From: Hydrogenophaga sp.
Lineage (GTDB): Bacteria; Pseudomonadota; Gammaproteobacteria; Burkholderiales; Burkholderiaceae_C
Reading direction: 5' to 3'
NCBI GenBank assembly: GCA_030653975.1
Contig: JAURYH010000028.1
Location: 1-64,000 of the forward strand
DNA length: 64,000 nucleotides
In this document: in pieces, positions 1-9,662 of the stretch
Numbering within the stretch: position 1 is the stretch's first letter
Layout: each line of letters opens with the position of its first letter
Position numbers and translations under genes: made by a program
Notes under the pieces: generated by a model
What the model was told of the DNA's origin: nothing
Databases searched by the model: none
Seen by the model: the letters and a program-made list of their open reading frames with translations, nothing else

Positions 1-108
1 CAGCAGGGCCTGCATCGCTACATCCACTACTACAACCACCACCGAATCAAACTCAAACTAAAAGGCCTGAGCCCAGTTCAGTACCGGACGCAGGCCTTGA
101 GCTCCTAA
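1..108 (+). CDS. IS3-family transposase (OrfB), C-terminal end only
   Basis: The window opens inside a reading frame whose last 36 codons include [16 protein letters not shown] and LSPVQYR and end in TAA. This is the typical tail of the DDE integrase-type transposase (OrfB) of IS3-family elements, where YNxxRxKxxLxGLSPxxYR is widely conserved. The catalytic domain lies to the left of the window, so completeness cannot be judged. A terminal inverted repeat follows nine bases after the stop. Confidence 0.85.
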   Translation, partial: QQGLHRYIHYYNHHRIKLKLKGLSPVQYRTQALSS

Positions 109-116
109 CCTTCAAC

Positions 117-141
117 TGTCCAACTTCTTGGGGTCAGTTCA
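117..141 (+). mobile_element. Right terminal inverted repeat of the IS3-family element
   Basis: The 25-base stretch ends in GGGGTCAGTTCA, the complement of the usual IS3/IS150-group left end TGAACTGACCCC. It follows the transposase stop closely, as in intact elements, so base 141 is taken as the element boundary. The left end and any target duplication are outside the window. Confidence 0.7.
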
Positions 142-202
142 GAGTCCAGCGGGTTTTTTTGTTGCCCGGCTCCTGGAACCCAAAGGCACCAGGAACTTCA
201 GA

Positions 203-2197
203 TCAGTTGTTTTCCGACAACTGATCGAGGATGGCCGGGTTCTCCAGCGTGGAGGTGTCCTGGGTGATGGCTTCGCCCTTGGCGATCGAGCGCAGCAGGC
301 GGCGCATGATCTTGCCCGAGCGGGTCTTGGGCAGGTTGTCGCCGAAGCGGATGTCCTTGGGTTTGGCGATCGGGCCGATCTCCTTACCCACCCAGTCGCG
401 CAACACCTTGGCAATCGCCTTGGCCTCGTCGCCGGTGGGGCGTGAGCGCTTGAGCACGACGAAGGCCACGATGGCTTCGCCGGTCAGGTCGTCCGGGCGG
501 CCCACCACGGCGGCTTCAGCCACCAGGTCGGTCTTGCCGACCAGGGCCGATTCGATTTCCATCGTGCCCATGCGGTGGCCCGACACGTTCAACACGTCAT
601 CGATCCGGCCGGTGATGCGGAAGTAGCCGCGGTCAGGACTGCGCACCGCGCCGTCACCGGCGAGGTAGTAGCCCTTGAGTTCCTCGGGAAAGTAGCTCTT
701 CTTGAAACGCTCGGGGTCGCCCCAGATGGTGCGGATCATCGAAGGCCAGGGCCGCTTGACCACCAGAATACCCCCCGCACCATTGGGCACGTCCATGCCG
801 GCTTCGTCGACGATGGCGGCGGTGATGCCGGGCAACGGCAGCGTGCACGAACCCGGCACCAGCGGCGTGGCACCCGGCAGCGGCGTGATCATGTGGCCAC
901 CGGTTTCGGTCTGCCAGAAGGTGTCCACGATCGGGCAACGCTCGCCGCCGATGTGTTTGTAGTACCACATCCAGGCCTCGGGGTTGATGGGCTCACCCAC
1001 CGAACCCAGGATGCGCAGGCTGGACAGGTCAGAGCGCGCAGGGTGCACCTTTTCGTCGCCCTCGGCCGCCTTAATCAACGAACGGATCGCGGTCGGGGCG
1101 GTGTAGAAGATCGTGCACTTGTGGCGCTCGATCATCTGCCAGAAACGGCCGGCGTTCGGGTAGGTGGGCACACCTTCGAACACGATCTGGGTTGCGCCAG
1201 CGGCCAGGGGGCCGTAGGCCACGTAGGTGTGGCCGGTGATCCAGCCGATGTCGGCCGTGCACCAGAAGATGTCGCTGTCCTTCAGGTCAAAGGTCCAGTT
1301 CATGGTCAGGTTGGCCCACAGCAGGTAACCGCCGGTGCTGTGCTGCACGCCTTTGGGCGTGCCGGTGGAGCCTGAGGTGTAGAGCACGAACAGCGGGTGC
1401 TCGGCGCCCACCATCACAGCCGGGCAATCGGTGGACTCGGCCGCCATCACCTCGTGCATGAAGCTGTCGCGACCGGCCACCATGTTGCAGGCGGTGGGCG
1501 TGCGCTGGAAGACGATCACGTCCTTGACGCACTCGCAGCCGCCCATGGCAATGCCTTCGTCCACGATGGACTTGAGCGGCAGTTCCTTGCCACCGCGCAG
1601 CTGGTAGTTGGCGGTGATCACCGCCACAGCGCTGGCGTTTTGAATCCGTTCCTGCAGAGCCTTGGCGGAGAAGCCGCCGAACACCACGCTGTGCGTCGCG
1701 CCGATGCGGGCACAGGCCTGCATGGCCACCACGCCTTCAATCGTCATGGGCATGTAGATGACGACGCGGTCACCCTTCTTCACACCCCTGGCCTTGAGCG
1801 CGTTGGCAAACTGGGACACCTTGGCCAGCAGCTCCTTGTAGGTCACCTTGGTCACTTCGCCGCCATCGGCTTCGAAGATGATCGCCGTCTTGTTCTCCAC
1901 CGGCGTGCCCATGTGTCGGTCGAGGCAGTTGTAAGAGGCGTTCAGTTCGCCGTCTTCGAACCACGTGTAGAACGGCGCATTCGACTCGTCCAGCGTCTTG
2001 GTGAAGGGTTTGCTCCAGGTCAGTGTTTCGCGCGCGAGCCTGGCCCAGAAACCTTCAAAATCGTTTTCGGCCTCGGCGCAAAGGGCGTTGTAGGCGTCCA
2101 TGCCCGAAATGCGCGCTGCCTTGCGGGTGGCCTCGGTGGGTTCAAAAACACGGTTTTCGACCAGGGTGGATTCAATCGACGACGAAGGCGCGGACAT
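203..2197 (-). CDS. acs: Acetyl-CoA synthetase (acetate--CoA ligase, AMP-forming)
   Basis: The 664-residue protein activates acetate to acetyl-CoA through acetyl-AMP. The ANL-superfamily signature [11 protein letters not shown] is present, followed by the WQTETGGH and [14 protein letters not shown] motifs, and the C-terminal SGKIMRR places the catalytic, acetylatable lysine at about K629. Length fits the family (about 650 residues). The ATG at 2197 is preferred over an upstream in-frame ATG because GAGGAG lies seven bases before it and homologues begin here. The gene is divergent from a UPF0114 protein. Its 3' end is only 61 bases from the IS end, so the element inserted just downstream without visibly damaging the frame. 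Confidence 0.97.
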   Translation of the reverse strand: MSAPSSSIESTLVENRVFEPTEATRKAARISGMDAYNALCAEAENDFEGFWARLARETLTWSKPFTKTLDESNAPFYTWFEDGELNASYNCLDRHMGTPVENKTAIIFEADGGEVTKVTYKELLAKVSQFANALKARGVKKGDRVVIYMPMTIEGVVAMQACARIGATHSVVFGGFSAKALQERIQNASAVAVITANYQLRGGKELPLKSIVDEGIAMGGCECVKDVIVFQRTPTACNMVAGRDSFMHEVMAAESTDCPAVMVGAEHPLFVLYTSGSTGTPKGVQHSTGGYLLWANLTMNWTFDLKDSDIFWCTADIGWITGHTYVAYGPLAAGATQIVFEGVPTYPNAGRFWQMIERHKCTIFYTAPTAIRSLIKAAEGDEKVHPARSDLSSLRILGSVGEPINPEAWMWYYKHIGGERCPIVDTFWQTETGGHMITPLPGATPLVPGSCTLPLPGITAAIVDEAGMDVPNGAGGILVVKRPWPSMIRTIWGDPERFKKSYFPEELKGYYLAGDGAVRSPDRGYFRITGRIDDVLNVSGHRMGTMEIESALVGKTDLVAEAAVVGRPDDLTGEAIVAFVVLKRSRPTGDEAKAIAKVLRDWVGKEIGPIAKPKDIRFGDNLPKTRSGKIMRRLLRSIAKGEAITQDTSTLENPAILDQLSENN

Positions 2198-2382
2198 GAG
2201 CAGTCTCCTCAGGTGTTGTGGGAACAGGTAACACATGAATGTGCGCAAAGGCTCTTACGAGCCACTTACATGGACGCGACGGTCCCCAGCGCGCACCAAG
2301 CCGCCACTCTACAATGCCGCCAAAGCCCTGAGGCTCGATCGCCTTCTTCTGTACGTTCGCCCCCGGCAACACACCCATTTCC

Positions 2383-2982
2383 ATGACCGCTCCCGTCAAA
2401 ACTCCCGTCGCCATCCGCTCCCTGCCCAACCTGATTTTTGCCAGCCGCTGGCTGCAGTTGCCGCTGTATCTTGGCCTGATCCTGGCTCAGGCCATCTACG
2501 TTTTCCATTTCTGGGTGGAGCTGGTTCACCTGATCGAGGCGGCCTTCGGGAGCAAGGATGCGCTGGCCGCGCTGGTTCACAGCATCGGCTACAAGGAATC
2601 GGCCGATGTCACCTCGCTCAACGAAACCATCATCATGCTGGTGGTGCTGGCGCTGATCGACGTGGTCATGATCTCGAACCTGCTGATCATGGTGATCGTG
2701 GGTGGCTACGAAACCTTCGTGAGCCGCATGAACCTGGAGAGCCACCCGGACCAGCCCGAGTGGCTGAGCCATGTGAACGCTTCGGTGCTGAAGGTCAAGC
2801 TGGCCACCGCCATCATCGGCATCAGCTCCATCCACCTGTTGAAGACCTTCATCAACGCGGCCAACTACGATGAAAAGGTGCTCATGTGGCAGACCATCAT
2901 TCATGTGGTGTTCCTGCTCAGCGCCATGGCCATCGCCATGACCGACCGACTGATGGTGCATCCAGCGACCAACACCCACTGA
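2383..2982 (+). CDS. UPF0114 (YqhA-like, TIGR00645) membrane protein
   Basis: This 199-residue protein has three to four hydrophobic segments (about residues 27-48, 78-110, 135-158 and 163-180). The core motif IDVVMISNLLIMVIVGGYE and the downstream FVSRMNLESHPDQPEWL are hallmarks of the UPF0114/TIGR00645 family of small inner-membrane proteins. The biochemical role of the family is not established. The gene stands alone, is divergent from acs, and is closed by a strong hairpin shared with the convergent fumC. Confidence 0.9.
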   Translation: MTAPVKTPVAIRSLPNLIFASRWLQLPLYLGLILAQAIYVFHFWVELVHLIEAAFGSKDALAALVHSIGYKESADVTSLNETIIMLVVLALIDVVMISNLLIMVIVGGYETFVSRMNLESHPDQPEWLSHVNASVLKVKLATAIIGISSIHLLKTFINAANYDEKVLMWQTIIHVVFLLSAMAIAMTDRLMVHPATNTH

Positions 2983-3005
2983 TCGCCCGGACTCGCACAG
3001 GATGA

Positions 3006-3027
3006 AAAGCGGCCACCCGGCCGCTTT
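3006..3027. terminator. Bidirectional terminator between UPF0114 gene and fumC
   Basis: A perfect 9-bp stem (AAAGCGGCC / GGCCGCTTT) with a 4-base loop sits between two convergent genes. A-tracts and T-tracts at the two sides allow it to end transcripts from both strands. Confidence 0.8.
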
Positions 3028-3051
3028 ATTCGTTCTGCCTCCTGGGCAGCG

Positions 3052-4437
3052 TCAACGCCCGGTCATGTCGCCCGGCACCACCCACCGATCAAACTGCTCG
3101 GCGCTCACATGGCCGGAAGCCAGCGCAGCCTCTCGCAGGGTCGAGCCTTCCCGGTGTGCTTTCTTCGCAATCTCGGCGGCCCGGTCGTAGCCGATGTGCG
3201 GGTTGAGTGCCGTCACCAGCATCAAGGACCGCTCCAGCAACTCGTTGATGCGCGCGCGGTTGGGCTGGATGCCTGCAGCGCAGTGCGCGTCGAAGCTGGT
3301 CATGCCGTCGGCCAGCAAGCGCACGCTCTGCAGGAAGTTGTGGGCCACCATCGGACGGAACACGTTGAGCTCAAAATGGCCCGAGGCACCGCCGATGTTG
3401 ATGGCCACATCGTTGCCCATCACCTGGCAGCACAACATGGTCAGCGCCTCGCACTGCGTCGGGTTGACCTTGCCCGGCATGATGGACGAGCCCGGCTCGT
3501 TCTCAGGAATCGACAGTTCGCCCAGTCCGCTGCGTGGGCCACTGGCGAGCCAGCGCACATCGTTGGCGATCTTCATCAGACTCGCCGCCAGCCCTTTCAA
3601 CGCGCCATGGGCGTGCACCAGCGCATCGCAACCGGCCAGCGCTTCGAACTTGTTGGGTGCGCTCACCAGCGGCAGGCCGGTGTGCCGGGCCAGCTCGGCC
3701 GCCACCTGCTCGGCGAAACCCGCTGGCGCGTTGAGCCCGGTACCCACCGCCGTACCGCCGAGCGCGAGTTCGCACAGGTGCGGCAGTGCGGCGCGCACAT
3801 GGCGCTCAGCGTGCACCAGCTGCGCCGCCCAACCCGAGATTTCCTGCCCCAACGTGAGCGGCGTGGCGTCCTGCAGGTGGGTGCGACCGATCTTCACGAT
3901 GCCGTCAAAGTCCGTCGACTTGGCGGTCAGCGTGTCTTGCAGCGCGATCAGCGCCGGCAGCAATCGGTGGGTGAGTCCGTCCACCGCCGCCAGGTGCATG
4001 GCGGTGGGAAACACATCGTTGGACGACTGGCTGCGGTTGACGTCGTCGTTCGGGTGCACCAGCCGCCCCTCGCCACGCGTACCGCCCAACAGCTCGCTGG
4101 CGCGGTTGGCCAGCACCTCGTTGGCGTTCATGTTGGTCTGCGTGCCAGAACCGGTCTGCCAGATCACCAGCGGGAACTCGGCATCCCACCGCCCACCGAT
4201 CACCTCTTCGGCCGCGGCCTCAATGGCTCGCGCCTTGTCGGGTGCCAGACCGGCAAGGCTCTGGTTCACCACGGCACAGGCCCGCTTGACCTGGACCAGC
4301 GCACCGATCAGCTCACGCGGCATCCGCTCTCCAGAAATGTCGAAGTGCTGCAGGGAACGCTGGGTTTGCGCCCCCCACAGGTGGTCCGCAGGCACCTCGA
4401 TCGGTCCCATGCTGTCGCGTTCGGTACGGGTGTCCAT
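3052..4437 (-). CDS. fumC: Fumarate hydratase, class II (oxygen-stable)
   Basis: The 461-residue protein matches the usual FumC length (460-467). It interconverts fumarate and L-malate in the TCA cycle without an iron-sulfur cluster. The fumarase/aspartase superfamily motifs are all visible: [28 protein letters not shown] with the catalytic-region His, and the signature loop [10 protein letters not shown] near residue 325. The start at 4437 has GGAGG upstream and fits the family N terminus. The frame stays open far upstream over the divergent class I fumarase gene, but that part is a GC-rich shadow. Its neighbour being a second, unrelated fumarase suggests isoenzymes switched by iron or oxidative state. 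Confidence 0.97.
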   Translation of the reverse strand: MDTRTERDSMGPIEVPADHLWGAQTQRSLQHFDISGERMPRELIGALVQVKRACAVVNQSLAGLAPDKARAIEAAAEEVIGGRWDAEFPLVIWQTGSGTQTNMNANEVLANRASELLGGTRGEGRLVHPNDDVNRSQSSNDVFPTAMHLAAVDGLTHRLLPALIALQDTLTAKSTDFDGIVKIGRTHLQDATPLTLGQEISGWAAQLVHAERHVRAALPHLCELALGGTAVGTGLNAPAGFAEQVAAELARHTGLPLVSAPNKFEALAGCDALVHAHGALKGLAASLMKIANDVRWLASGPRSGLGELSIPENEPGSSIMPGKVNPTQCEALTMLCCQVMGNDVAINIGGASGHFELNVFRPMVAHNFLQSVRLLADGMTSFDAHCAAGIQPNRARINELLERSLMLVTALNPHIGYDRAAEIAKKAHREGSTLREAALASGHVSAEQFDRWVVPGDMTGR

Positions 4438-4569
4438 GGTGGGCCTCCAGTCGTCAGCCGGTGAAAAGGCTGAGCCTGTCAAAATAACGGGCTGATCCCA
4501 CCGTAGCAGACCTTGCGCCGCGCCACCAGCGTGGCACCCGTTGTCCACGTCAACCAAACAGCCCACGCC

Positions 4570-6123
4570 ATGACCACGAGCATCCGCCAGAACGACCTGA
4601 TCGAATCCGTCGCCGCCGCCCTGCAGTACATCAGCTACTACCACCCGGCCGACTACATCGCCCACCTGGCCCGCGCCTACGAACGCGAGCAGAGCGTCGC
4701 CGCCAAAGACGCGATCGCGCAGATCCTGACCAACAGCAAGATGAGCGCCACCGGCCACCGTCCGATCTGCCAGGACACCGGCATCGTCAACGTCTTCCTC
4801 AAGGTCGGCATGGACGTGCGCTGGGAAGGCTTTTCCGGCAGCCTGGACGACGCCATCAACGAAGGCGTGCGCCGCGGTTACAACCACCCCGACAACACGC
4901 TGCGCGCCAGCGTCGTGGCCGACCCGCAGTTCGACCGCAAGAACACCAAGGACAACACGCCGGCCGTGATCTTCACCGAGATCGTGCCCGGCAACACGGT
5001 GGAAGTGACCGTGGCCGCGAAGGGCGGCGGCTCGGAAAACAAGTCCAAGATGGTCATGCTCAACCCGGGCGACAACGTGGTCGACTGGGTGCTGAAAACC
5101 GTGCCCACCATGGGCGCCGGCTGGTGCCCGCCGGGCATGCTGGGCATCGGCATTGGCGGCACCGCCGAAAAAGCCGTGCTGATGGCCAAGGAAAGCCTGA
5201 TGGACGACCTCGACATGTACGAGCTGCAGGCCAAGGCCGCCAAAGGCGAGAAGCTCAGCAAGGTCGAAGAGATGCGCCTGGAGCTGTTTGACAAGGTCAA
5301 CGCGCTGGGCATCGGCGCGCAGGGTCTGGGCGGCCTGACCACCGTGCTCGACGTCAAGATCAAGATGTACCCCACGCACGCGGCCAGCAAGCCCGTGGCC
5401 ATGATTCCCAACTGCGCCGCCACGCGCCACGCCCACTTCGTGCTCGACGGCAGCGGCCCGGTCTACATCGACCCGCCGAGCCTGGACCTGTGGCCCGACG
5501 TGGCCTGGACGCCCGACTACGTCAAGAGCAAGAAGGTGGACCTGAACGCCCTCACCGCCGCCGAAGTGGCGAGCTGGAAACCGGGTGACACGCTGCTGCT
5601 CAACGGCAAGATGCTCACCGGCCGCGATGCCGCGCACAAGCGCATCCAGGACATGCTGGCCAGAGGCGAGAAGCTGCCGGTGGACTTCACCAACCGCGTC
5701 ATCTACTACGTCGGCCCGGTTGATCCGGTCAAGGGTGAAGCCGTCGGCCCCGCCGGCCCCACCACCGCCACCCGCATGGACGGTTTCACCGAGATGATGC
5801 TGGCCCAGACCGGCCTGATCGCCATGGTCGGCAAGGCCGAGCGCGGCCCGGTCGCCATCGAAGCCATCAAAAAGCACAAATCGGCCTACCTGATGGCCGT
5901 GGGCGGCGCCGCGTACCTGGTTTCCAAGGCCATCAAGACCGCCCAGGTCGTGGGCTTCGCCGACCTCGGCATGGAAGCCATCTACGAGTTCGATGTGGTC
6001 GACATGCCGGTGACCGTGGCGGTGGATGCGGGTGGAACCAGCGCCCACATCACCGGCCCGGCCGAGTGGAGCAAGCGCATCGCCTCGGGCGAATTCAAGG
6101 GCATCGCGGTGGCCGCCGCTTGA
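4570..6123 (+). CDS. Fumarate hydratase, class I ([4Fe-4S]-dependent)
   Basis: This 517-residue single-chain class I fumarase carries both the alpha-type (TtdA/FumA N-half) and beta-type (C-half) domains. Candidate cluster ligands are Cys67 (RPICQDTG), Cys186 (GWCPPG) and Cys282 (PNCAATRH), which match the three conserved cysteines of the family. The C-half contains [15 protein letters not shown] and [19 protein letters not shown] motifs. The chosen ATG at 4570 gives the family N terminus; no strong ribosome-binding site is seen. The stop overlaps the murI start by one to two bases, so the two are co-transcribed and probably translationally coupled. Confidence 0.95.
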   Translation: MTTSIRQNDLIESVAAALQYISYYHPADYIAHLARAYEREQSVAAKDAIAQILTNSKMSATGHRPICQDTGIVNVFLKVGMDVRWEGFSGSLDDAINEGVRRGYNHPDNTLRASVVADPQFDRKNTKDNTPAVIFTEIVPGNTVEVTVAAKGGGSENKSKMVMLNPGDNVVDWVLKTVPTMGAGWCPPGMLGIGIGGTAEKAVLMAKESLMDDLDMYELQAKAAKGEKLSKVEEMRLELFDKVNALGIGAQGLGGLTTVLDVKIKMYPTHAASKPVAMIPNCAATRHAHFVLDGSGPVYIDPPSLDLWPDVAWTPDYVKSKKVDLNALTAAEVASWKPGDTLLLNGKMLTGRDAAHKRIQDMLARGEKLPVDFTNRVIYYVGPVDPVKGEAVGPAGPTTATRMDGFTEMMLAQTGLIAMVGKAERGPVAIEAIKKHKSAYLMAVGGAAYLVSKAIKTAQVVGFADLGMEAIYEFDVVDMPVTVAVDAGGTSAHITGPAEWSKRIASGEFKGIAVAAA

Positions 6124-6932
6124 AGACCATCGGGGTCTTTGACAGTGGTCTGGGCGGCCTGAGCGTGCTGCACGCCCTGCTGCTCGAAATGCCGGATGCC
6201 CGCTACGTGTACCTGGCCGACGGGGCCTACACCCCCTACGGCGGACGCAGCACCGAGCAGGTGGCCGAGCGCGCGCACCGCATCACACAGCGCCTGCACC
6301 AGGATTACGCGGTCGACGCGCTGGTGGTGGCCTGCAACACGGCCACCGCCATGGCCATTGAATCCCTGCGCCAGGAGCACCCGGACTGGCCCATCGTGGG
6401 CGTGGAACCGGCACTCAAACCCGCGGCCGCGCTCAGCCGCAGCGGACACATCGGCGTGCTCGCCACGCGCGGCACGGTCGAGAGCGAGCGCTTTGCACGC
6501 CTGCGCGCCCGCGTCGAGTCAGAATCCAGACACCCACTGCACTTCAACTGCCAAGCCTGCGATGGCCTCGCCGACGCCATCGAGCGCGGCGACGAAGCCA
6601 CGACACGGGTGCTGTGTGCACGCTACCTAGACGCCTTGCGCGCCAATGCCAACACCCCGGCACCCATGGACACCCTGGTACTGGGCTGCACGCACTACCC
6701 GTTCGCGGCCGACATCCTGCAAGCGCTGTCGGGGCCTGACGTGCGTCTGGTGGAAACCGGCGCTCCGGTGGCACGCCGCACGCGCACGGTGCTGGGTCTG
6801 CCCGAGGCCAGCGCAGTTGTGAGCGGCACGCCGCAGATCACGCTGCTGTCCACTGGCGACCCGGCACCGCTGGCGCAAGCGTCGACCCGCTGGCTCGGCA
6901 CCACCGTGGGTGCGACACATCTGGACTTGTGA
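6120..6932 (+). CDS. murI: Glutamate racemase
   Basis: MurI makes D-glutamate for peptidoglycan. The protein of 270 residues starts with [15 protein letters not shown] and has both catalytic cysteines, C72 in ACNTATA and C190 in GCTHYP. No ATG fits the start: the conserved N terminus begins at a TTG (6120-6122) that overlaps the TGA of the upstream fumarase, so translation probably depends on termination-reinitiation. An upstream ATG at 6066 would add 18 unconserved residues inside the fumarase gene. Placement of murI behind class I fumarase links a cell-wall gene to a TCA-cycle transcript. Confidence 0.95.
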   Translation: MKTIGVFDSGLGGLSVLHALLLEMPDARYVYLADGAYTPYGGRSTEQVAERAHRITQRLHQDYAVDALVVACNTATAMAIESLRQEHPDWPIVGVEPALKPAAALSRSGHIGVLATRGTVESERFARLRARVESESRHPLHFNCQACDGLADAIERGDEATTRVLCARYLDALRANANTPAPMDTLVLGCTHYPFAADILQALSGPDVRLVETGAPVARRTRTVLGLPEASAVVSGTPQITLLSTGDPAPLAQASTRWLGTTVGATHLDL

Positions 6933-6964
6933 TCAGGCGCGCAAACCGCTGCGCAATGCAGGCA

Positions 6965-8278
6965 TCAGCCGTTCGCCGCGCCAGGGCCCGACAAGGCGGC
7001 CTGGCGCCCCCGCTCCATGTTCACCGGCAGCAGCAGAACGAGCCCGAGCAAAAACAGCAGCGCCGTGAACCCGATGGCCAGCCGCTGGTTGCCCCCGGTG
7101 GCCCAGGTGATGACCCCGTAGCTCAACGGCCCGATGATGCTCGCCAGGCGCGTGGCGAAGGTCCACAGTCCGTAAAACTCGGCCAGTTGCTTCGGGGGTG
7201 CCAGCATGCCCGCCATGGCGCGACCGGACGACTGGCTGGAGCCCATGCACAGCCCCGCGATCGCGGCCGCGTACCAGAAACCGCCTTTGGTGGTGGTGAG
7301 TGCGGCGATGATGCAGGTTGCGATCCAGCCGACCAGGGTGATGCCCAGTGCGAGCTTGTGACCCAGCCGGTCCTGCCAATAGCCAAAGGCAAACGCGCCC
7401 AATGCCGCCGCAATGTTGAGCACAAAAATCAGCACCATGGTTTCCTGCTGAACAAAGCCGATCACCTGTTCGGCGTAGATGGCCGCCAGCGTGATGGTCA
7501 CGGTCACGCCGCCCTGGTAAGCCGCCGCACAGGCCAGCAGCCACATGAAGTCACGGTAGCGCCGGGCATCGATGTAGGTGGCGCGCAACTGCGCCAGCGA
7601 TCCCATGAACCCGCCGGCCACGGTGTCCGCCCGCGGGACCGCGCGCTCCCGCAAGAGACTGAAGGTAAAAAGGGCCGCCACGGCGAAAAGGCCCGCGGTG
7701 ATCAACATGGTCACGGGAACGAACTGCGCCGCAGCCTGCCCTTGGCCCTGGGCATGGATCACATAGGCCAGACTCAGGCCGAGCGCCAGCATGCCACCGA
7801 AGTAGCCAAAGCTCCAGCCCCAGCCGCTGACCCGGCCCATCGCTGCCGGACGGGCCAGTTCGGGCAGGAACGCGGCAATCAGGGACTCGCCCCAGGCGAA
7901 GCAGACATTGGAAACAACGATCAACAGCACCGCCAGCGCCACCATCCCGGGCCCGATGAAAGCCAGTGCGGCCGTCGCCAGCACGCAGCCCAAGGTGATG
8001 AACAGCAGCAGCCGCTTCTTGGCGCCAAAGCGGTCAGCCCAGGCCCCCATGCCGGGCATGGTCACCATCACGATGGCATGCGACAGGCTGAGTGCCAGCG
8101 TCCAGGCAAACGTGGCCCAGACAGCGCCCCCGGCCACGGCGCCGACAAAATAGGCCGCAAACACCGCCGTCAGCACCACGGTCGTGTAGCCCGAGTTGGC
8201 GAAGTCGTACATGGCCCAGCCGAACACCTCGCGCCTGGACACGCCGGGGTTCAGGGCTTCGGTGGAAAACAGCGCCAT
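6965..8278 (-). CDS. MFS permease of the UMF1/Atg22-like family
   Basis: A 437-residue integral membrane protein with about 12 hydrophobic segments. The N-terminal EVFGWAMYDFANSGYTTVV is the signature of the UMF1 (unknown major facilitator 1) / Atg22-like group of the major facilitator superfamily, and GAWADRFGAKKR is the MFS loop 2-3 motif. Substrates in bacteria are unknown; efflux of amino acids is documented only for the yeast vacuolar relative. The gene is convergent with murI, with 32 bases between the stops. Confidence 0.88.
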   Translation of the reverse strand: MALFSTEALNPGVSRREVFGWAMYDFANSGYTTVVLTAVFAAYFVGAVAGGAVWATFAWTLALSLSHAIVMVTMPGMGAWADRFGAKKRLLLFITLGCVLATAALAFIGPGMVALAVLLIVVSNVCFAWGESLIAAFLPELARPAAMGRVSGWGWSFGYFGGMLALGLSLAYVIHAQGQGQAAAQFVPVTMLITAGLFAVAALFTFSLLRERAVPRADTVAGGFMGSLAQLRATYIDARRYRDFMWLLACAAAYQGGVTVTITLAAIYAEQVIGFVQQETMVLIFVLNIAAALGAFAFGYWQDRLGHKLALGITLVGWIATCIIAALTTTKGGFWYAAAIAGLCMGSSQSSGRAMAGMLAPPKQLAEFYGLWTFATRLASIIGPLSYGVITWATGGNQRLAIGFTALLFLLGLVLLLPVNMERGRQAALSGPGAANG

Positions 8279-8362
8279 CAGGGCCTCACGGGAGCACGCC
8301 GCGCCGATGACTCAAGGCCGGTGCCTGCGCTCAGCGCAGACCGCCGTTCCATCAGGCATGTG

Positions 8363-8989
8363 TCAGTGCAGATGGCGTGGCTTGCGCCCACCGCCGTGAC
8401 CCGAGGAACCACCACCATGCCCACGTGGCGGGCGGCCCAGCTGCATGGAGTTGACGAGGGCATCAAAGCGCTGCGAGAACAGCTTGTCGATCGAGCCAAC
8501 CACATCACCCAGTTCGGCCGCATCAAAGTGCCGCTCCATGATGTGCACCACATCCTGCACCAGCAGGTCGCGCTGCACCTGCATGATGGCTGCGGGCGTG
8601 GGGCCGACAAAACACATCATGAAGTCGTCACGCGCCTCTTCTTCCGAGGACTCGTCTTCTTCATCGAACTCGGTATCGTAGAAAGACACTTCAAGCGGCG
8701 CACCCGCCGATGCGATGTCGTTCAGGCCCATGCAGGCCTCTTCGATCACCTGGCGAAAATCTTCATCACCCGGCACCGTCCAGCACATCTGCAAGACGTG
8801 AGCTTCGGCGTCAAAGCGGATGCCTGGCTCGTCCTCGTAGCTGCTCTCGGCCGCTGCCGCCAGTGAGCGGGCACCGGCATACAGCCAGAGTGGCTTGAGC
8901 GCATCCTGAATCTGGCCGTAAGCCACATCCTCGCGCAATGGCACATCGCCATGCACGTGGATTTCAAAGGGTGCGTTGTATCGGGTCAT
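8363..8989 (-). CDS. Conserved hypothetical acidic protein with Gly/His-rich tail
   Basis: I do not recognise a functional family with certainty; it resembles small uncharacterised proteins of Burkholderiales. The 208-residue protein is soluble, with an acidic patch (DTEFDEEDESSEEEARDD, about residues 106-123) and a C-terminal tail rich in glycine and histidine (PPRGHGGGSSGHGGGRKP), which might bind metal. Codon use and third-position GC match the neighbours, so it is a real gene. It lies between the UMF1 permease and a tRNA cluster on the same strand. Confidence 0.75.
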   Translation of the reverse strand: MTRYNAPFEIHVHGDVPLREDVAYGQIQDALKPLWLYAGARSLAAAAESSYEDEPGIRFDAEAHVLQMCWTVPGDEDFRQVIEEACMGLNDIASAGAPLEVSFYDTEFDEEDESSEEEARDDFMMCFVGPTPAAIMQVQRDLLVQDVVHIMERHFDAAELGDVVGSIDKLFSQRFDALVNSMQLGRPPRGHGGGSSGHGGGRKPRHLH

Positions 8990-9033
8990 GAAAACTCACT
9001 GTACCGGTGAAACCGGAAAAAGCCTAGGGGATG

Positions 9034-9126
9034 TGGTGCCTCGAACCGGGGTCGAACCGGTACGCCCCCTCACGGGAAAGCGGCGGATTTTAAGTCCGCT
9101 GTGTCTACCAATTTCACCATCGAGGC
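9034..9126 (-). tRNA. tRNA-Leu (anticodon UAA)
   Basis: The minus strand reads as a 93-base class II tRNA starting GCCTCGATGG, with acceptor stem GCCTCGA paired to TCGAGGC and an encoded CCA. The anticodon loop CTTAAAA gives anticodon TAA. The variable arm is long, as expected for leucine. Confidence 0.95.
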
Positions 9127-9226
9127 CAGCCTGCCATTGTCGCAGGTTCGCCAACAGCGCCGCCTCATGGACAGACGCCTGCGAACACTGCGGGCAACGG
9201 CCCCGTGACCGCCCTGAGCAGAAACG

Positions 9227-9258
9227 AAAAAAAGGGGAAGCGCAGCTTCCCCTTTTTT
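9227..9258 (-). terminator. Hairpin terminator after tRNA-Gly
   Basis: A perfect 8-bp stem (GGGGAAGC / GCTTCCCC) with a 3-base loop is flanked by A and T tracts. On the minus strand it lies directly 3' of the first tRNA-Gly and ends in a run of Ts. Confidence 0.8.
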
Positions 9259-9263
9259 GATGT

Positions 9264-9339
<76 letters not shown>

Positions 9340-9362
9340 AATGCCTGATACCGACCAGTGAC

Positions 9363-9436
9363 TGGAGGCGCGACCCGGAGTCGAACCGGGCTAGACGGAT
9401 TTGCAATCCGTTGCATAACCGATTTGCTATCGCGCC
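9363..9436 (-). tRNA. tRNA-Cys (anticodon GCA)
   Basis: The 74-base tRNA has acceptor arms GGCGCGA / TCGCGCC, an encoded CCA, and loop TTGCAAA with anticodon GCA. It lies between two tRNA-Gly genes on the same strand. Confidence 0.96.
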
Positions 9437-9474
9437 CAATGCGATGAAACGGAGAACCCATTCATCGCAATCGA

Positions 9475-9500
9475 CAAAAAAGGGAAGCTCGGCTTCCCTG
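9475..9500 (-). terminator. Hairpin terminator between tRNA-Gly copy 2 and tRNA-Cys
   Basis: An 8-bp perfect stem (AGGGAAGC / GCTTCCCT, loop TCG) is followed on the minus strand by a T-run. It would end the transcript of tRNA-Gly copy 2 before tRNA-Cys, unless processing comes first. Confidence 0.7.
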
Positions 9501-9509
9501 ATTCAAAAC

Positions 9510-9585
<76 letters not shown>

Positions 9586-9662
9586 ATGTTTCTGATGTTT
9601 GTCAGAAGCTGGAATTCTAGCGCAAAAAATGCCCTGTTTTCAAGCCCCGACAATTTTTTGGA

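Noticed and set aside
2198-2382. A possible sigma-54 promoter upstream of acs (TGGCTCG ... TTTGC).
   Set aside because: Spacing between the two blocks is too long for the GG-N10-GC rule.
3052-6048. A 998-residue open frame combining fumC with sequence antisense to the class I fumarase.
   Set aside because: The N-terminal half is low-complexity Gly/His/Arg-rich sequence typical of shadows; FumC homology starts at 4437.
8710-8989. Acidic hypothetical protein as an antitoxin or phage protein.
   Set aside because: No partner gene, no phage context and normal codon use; kept only as a conserved hypothetical.
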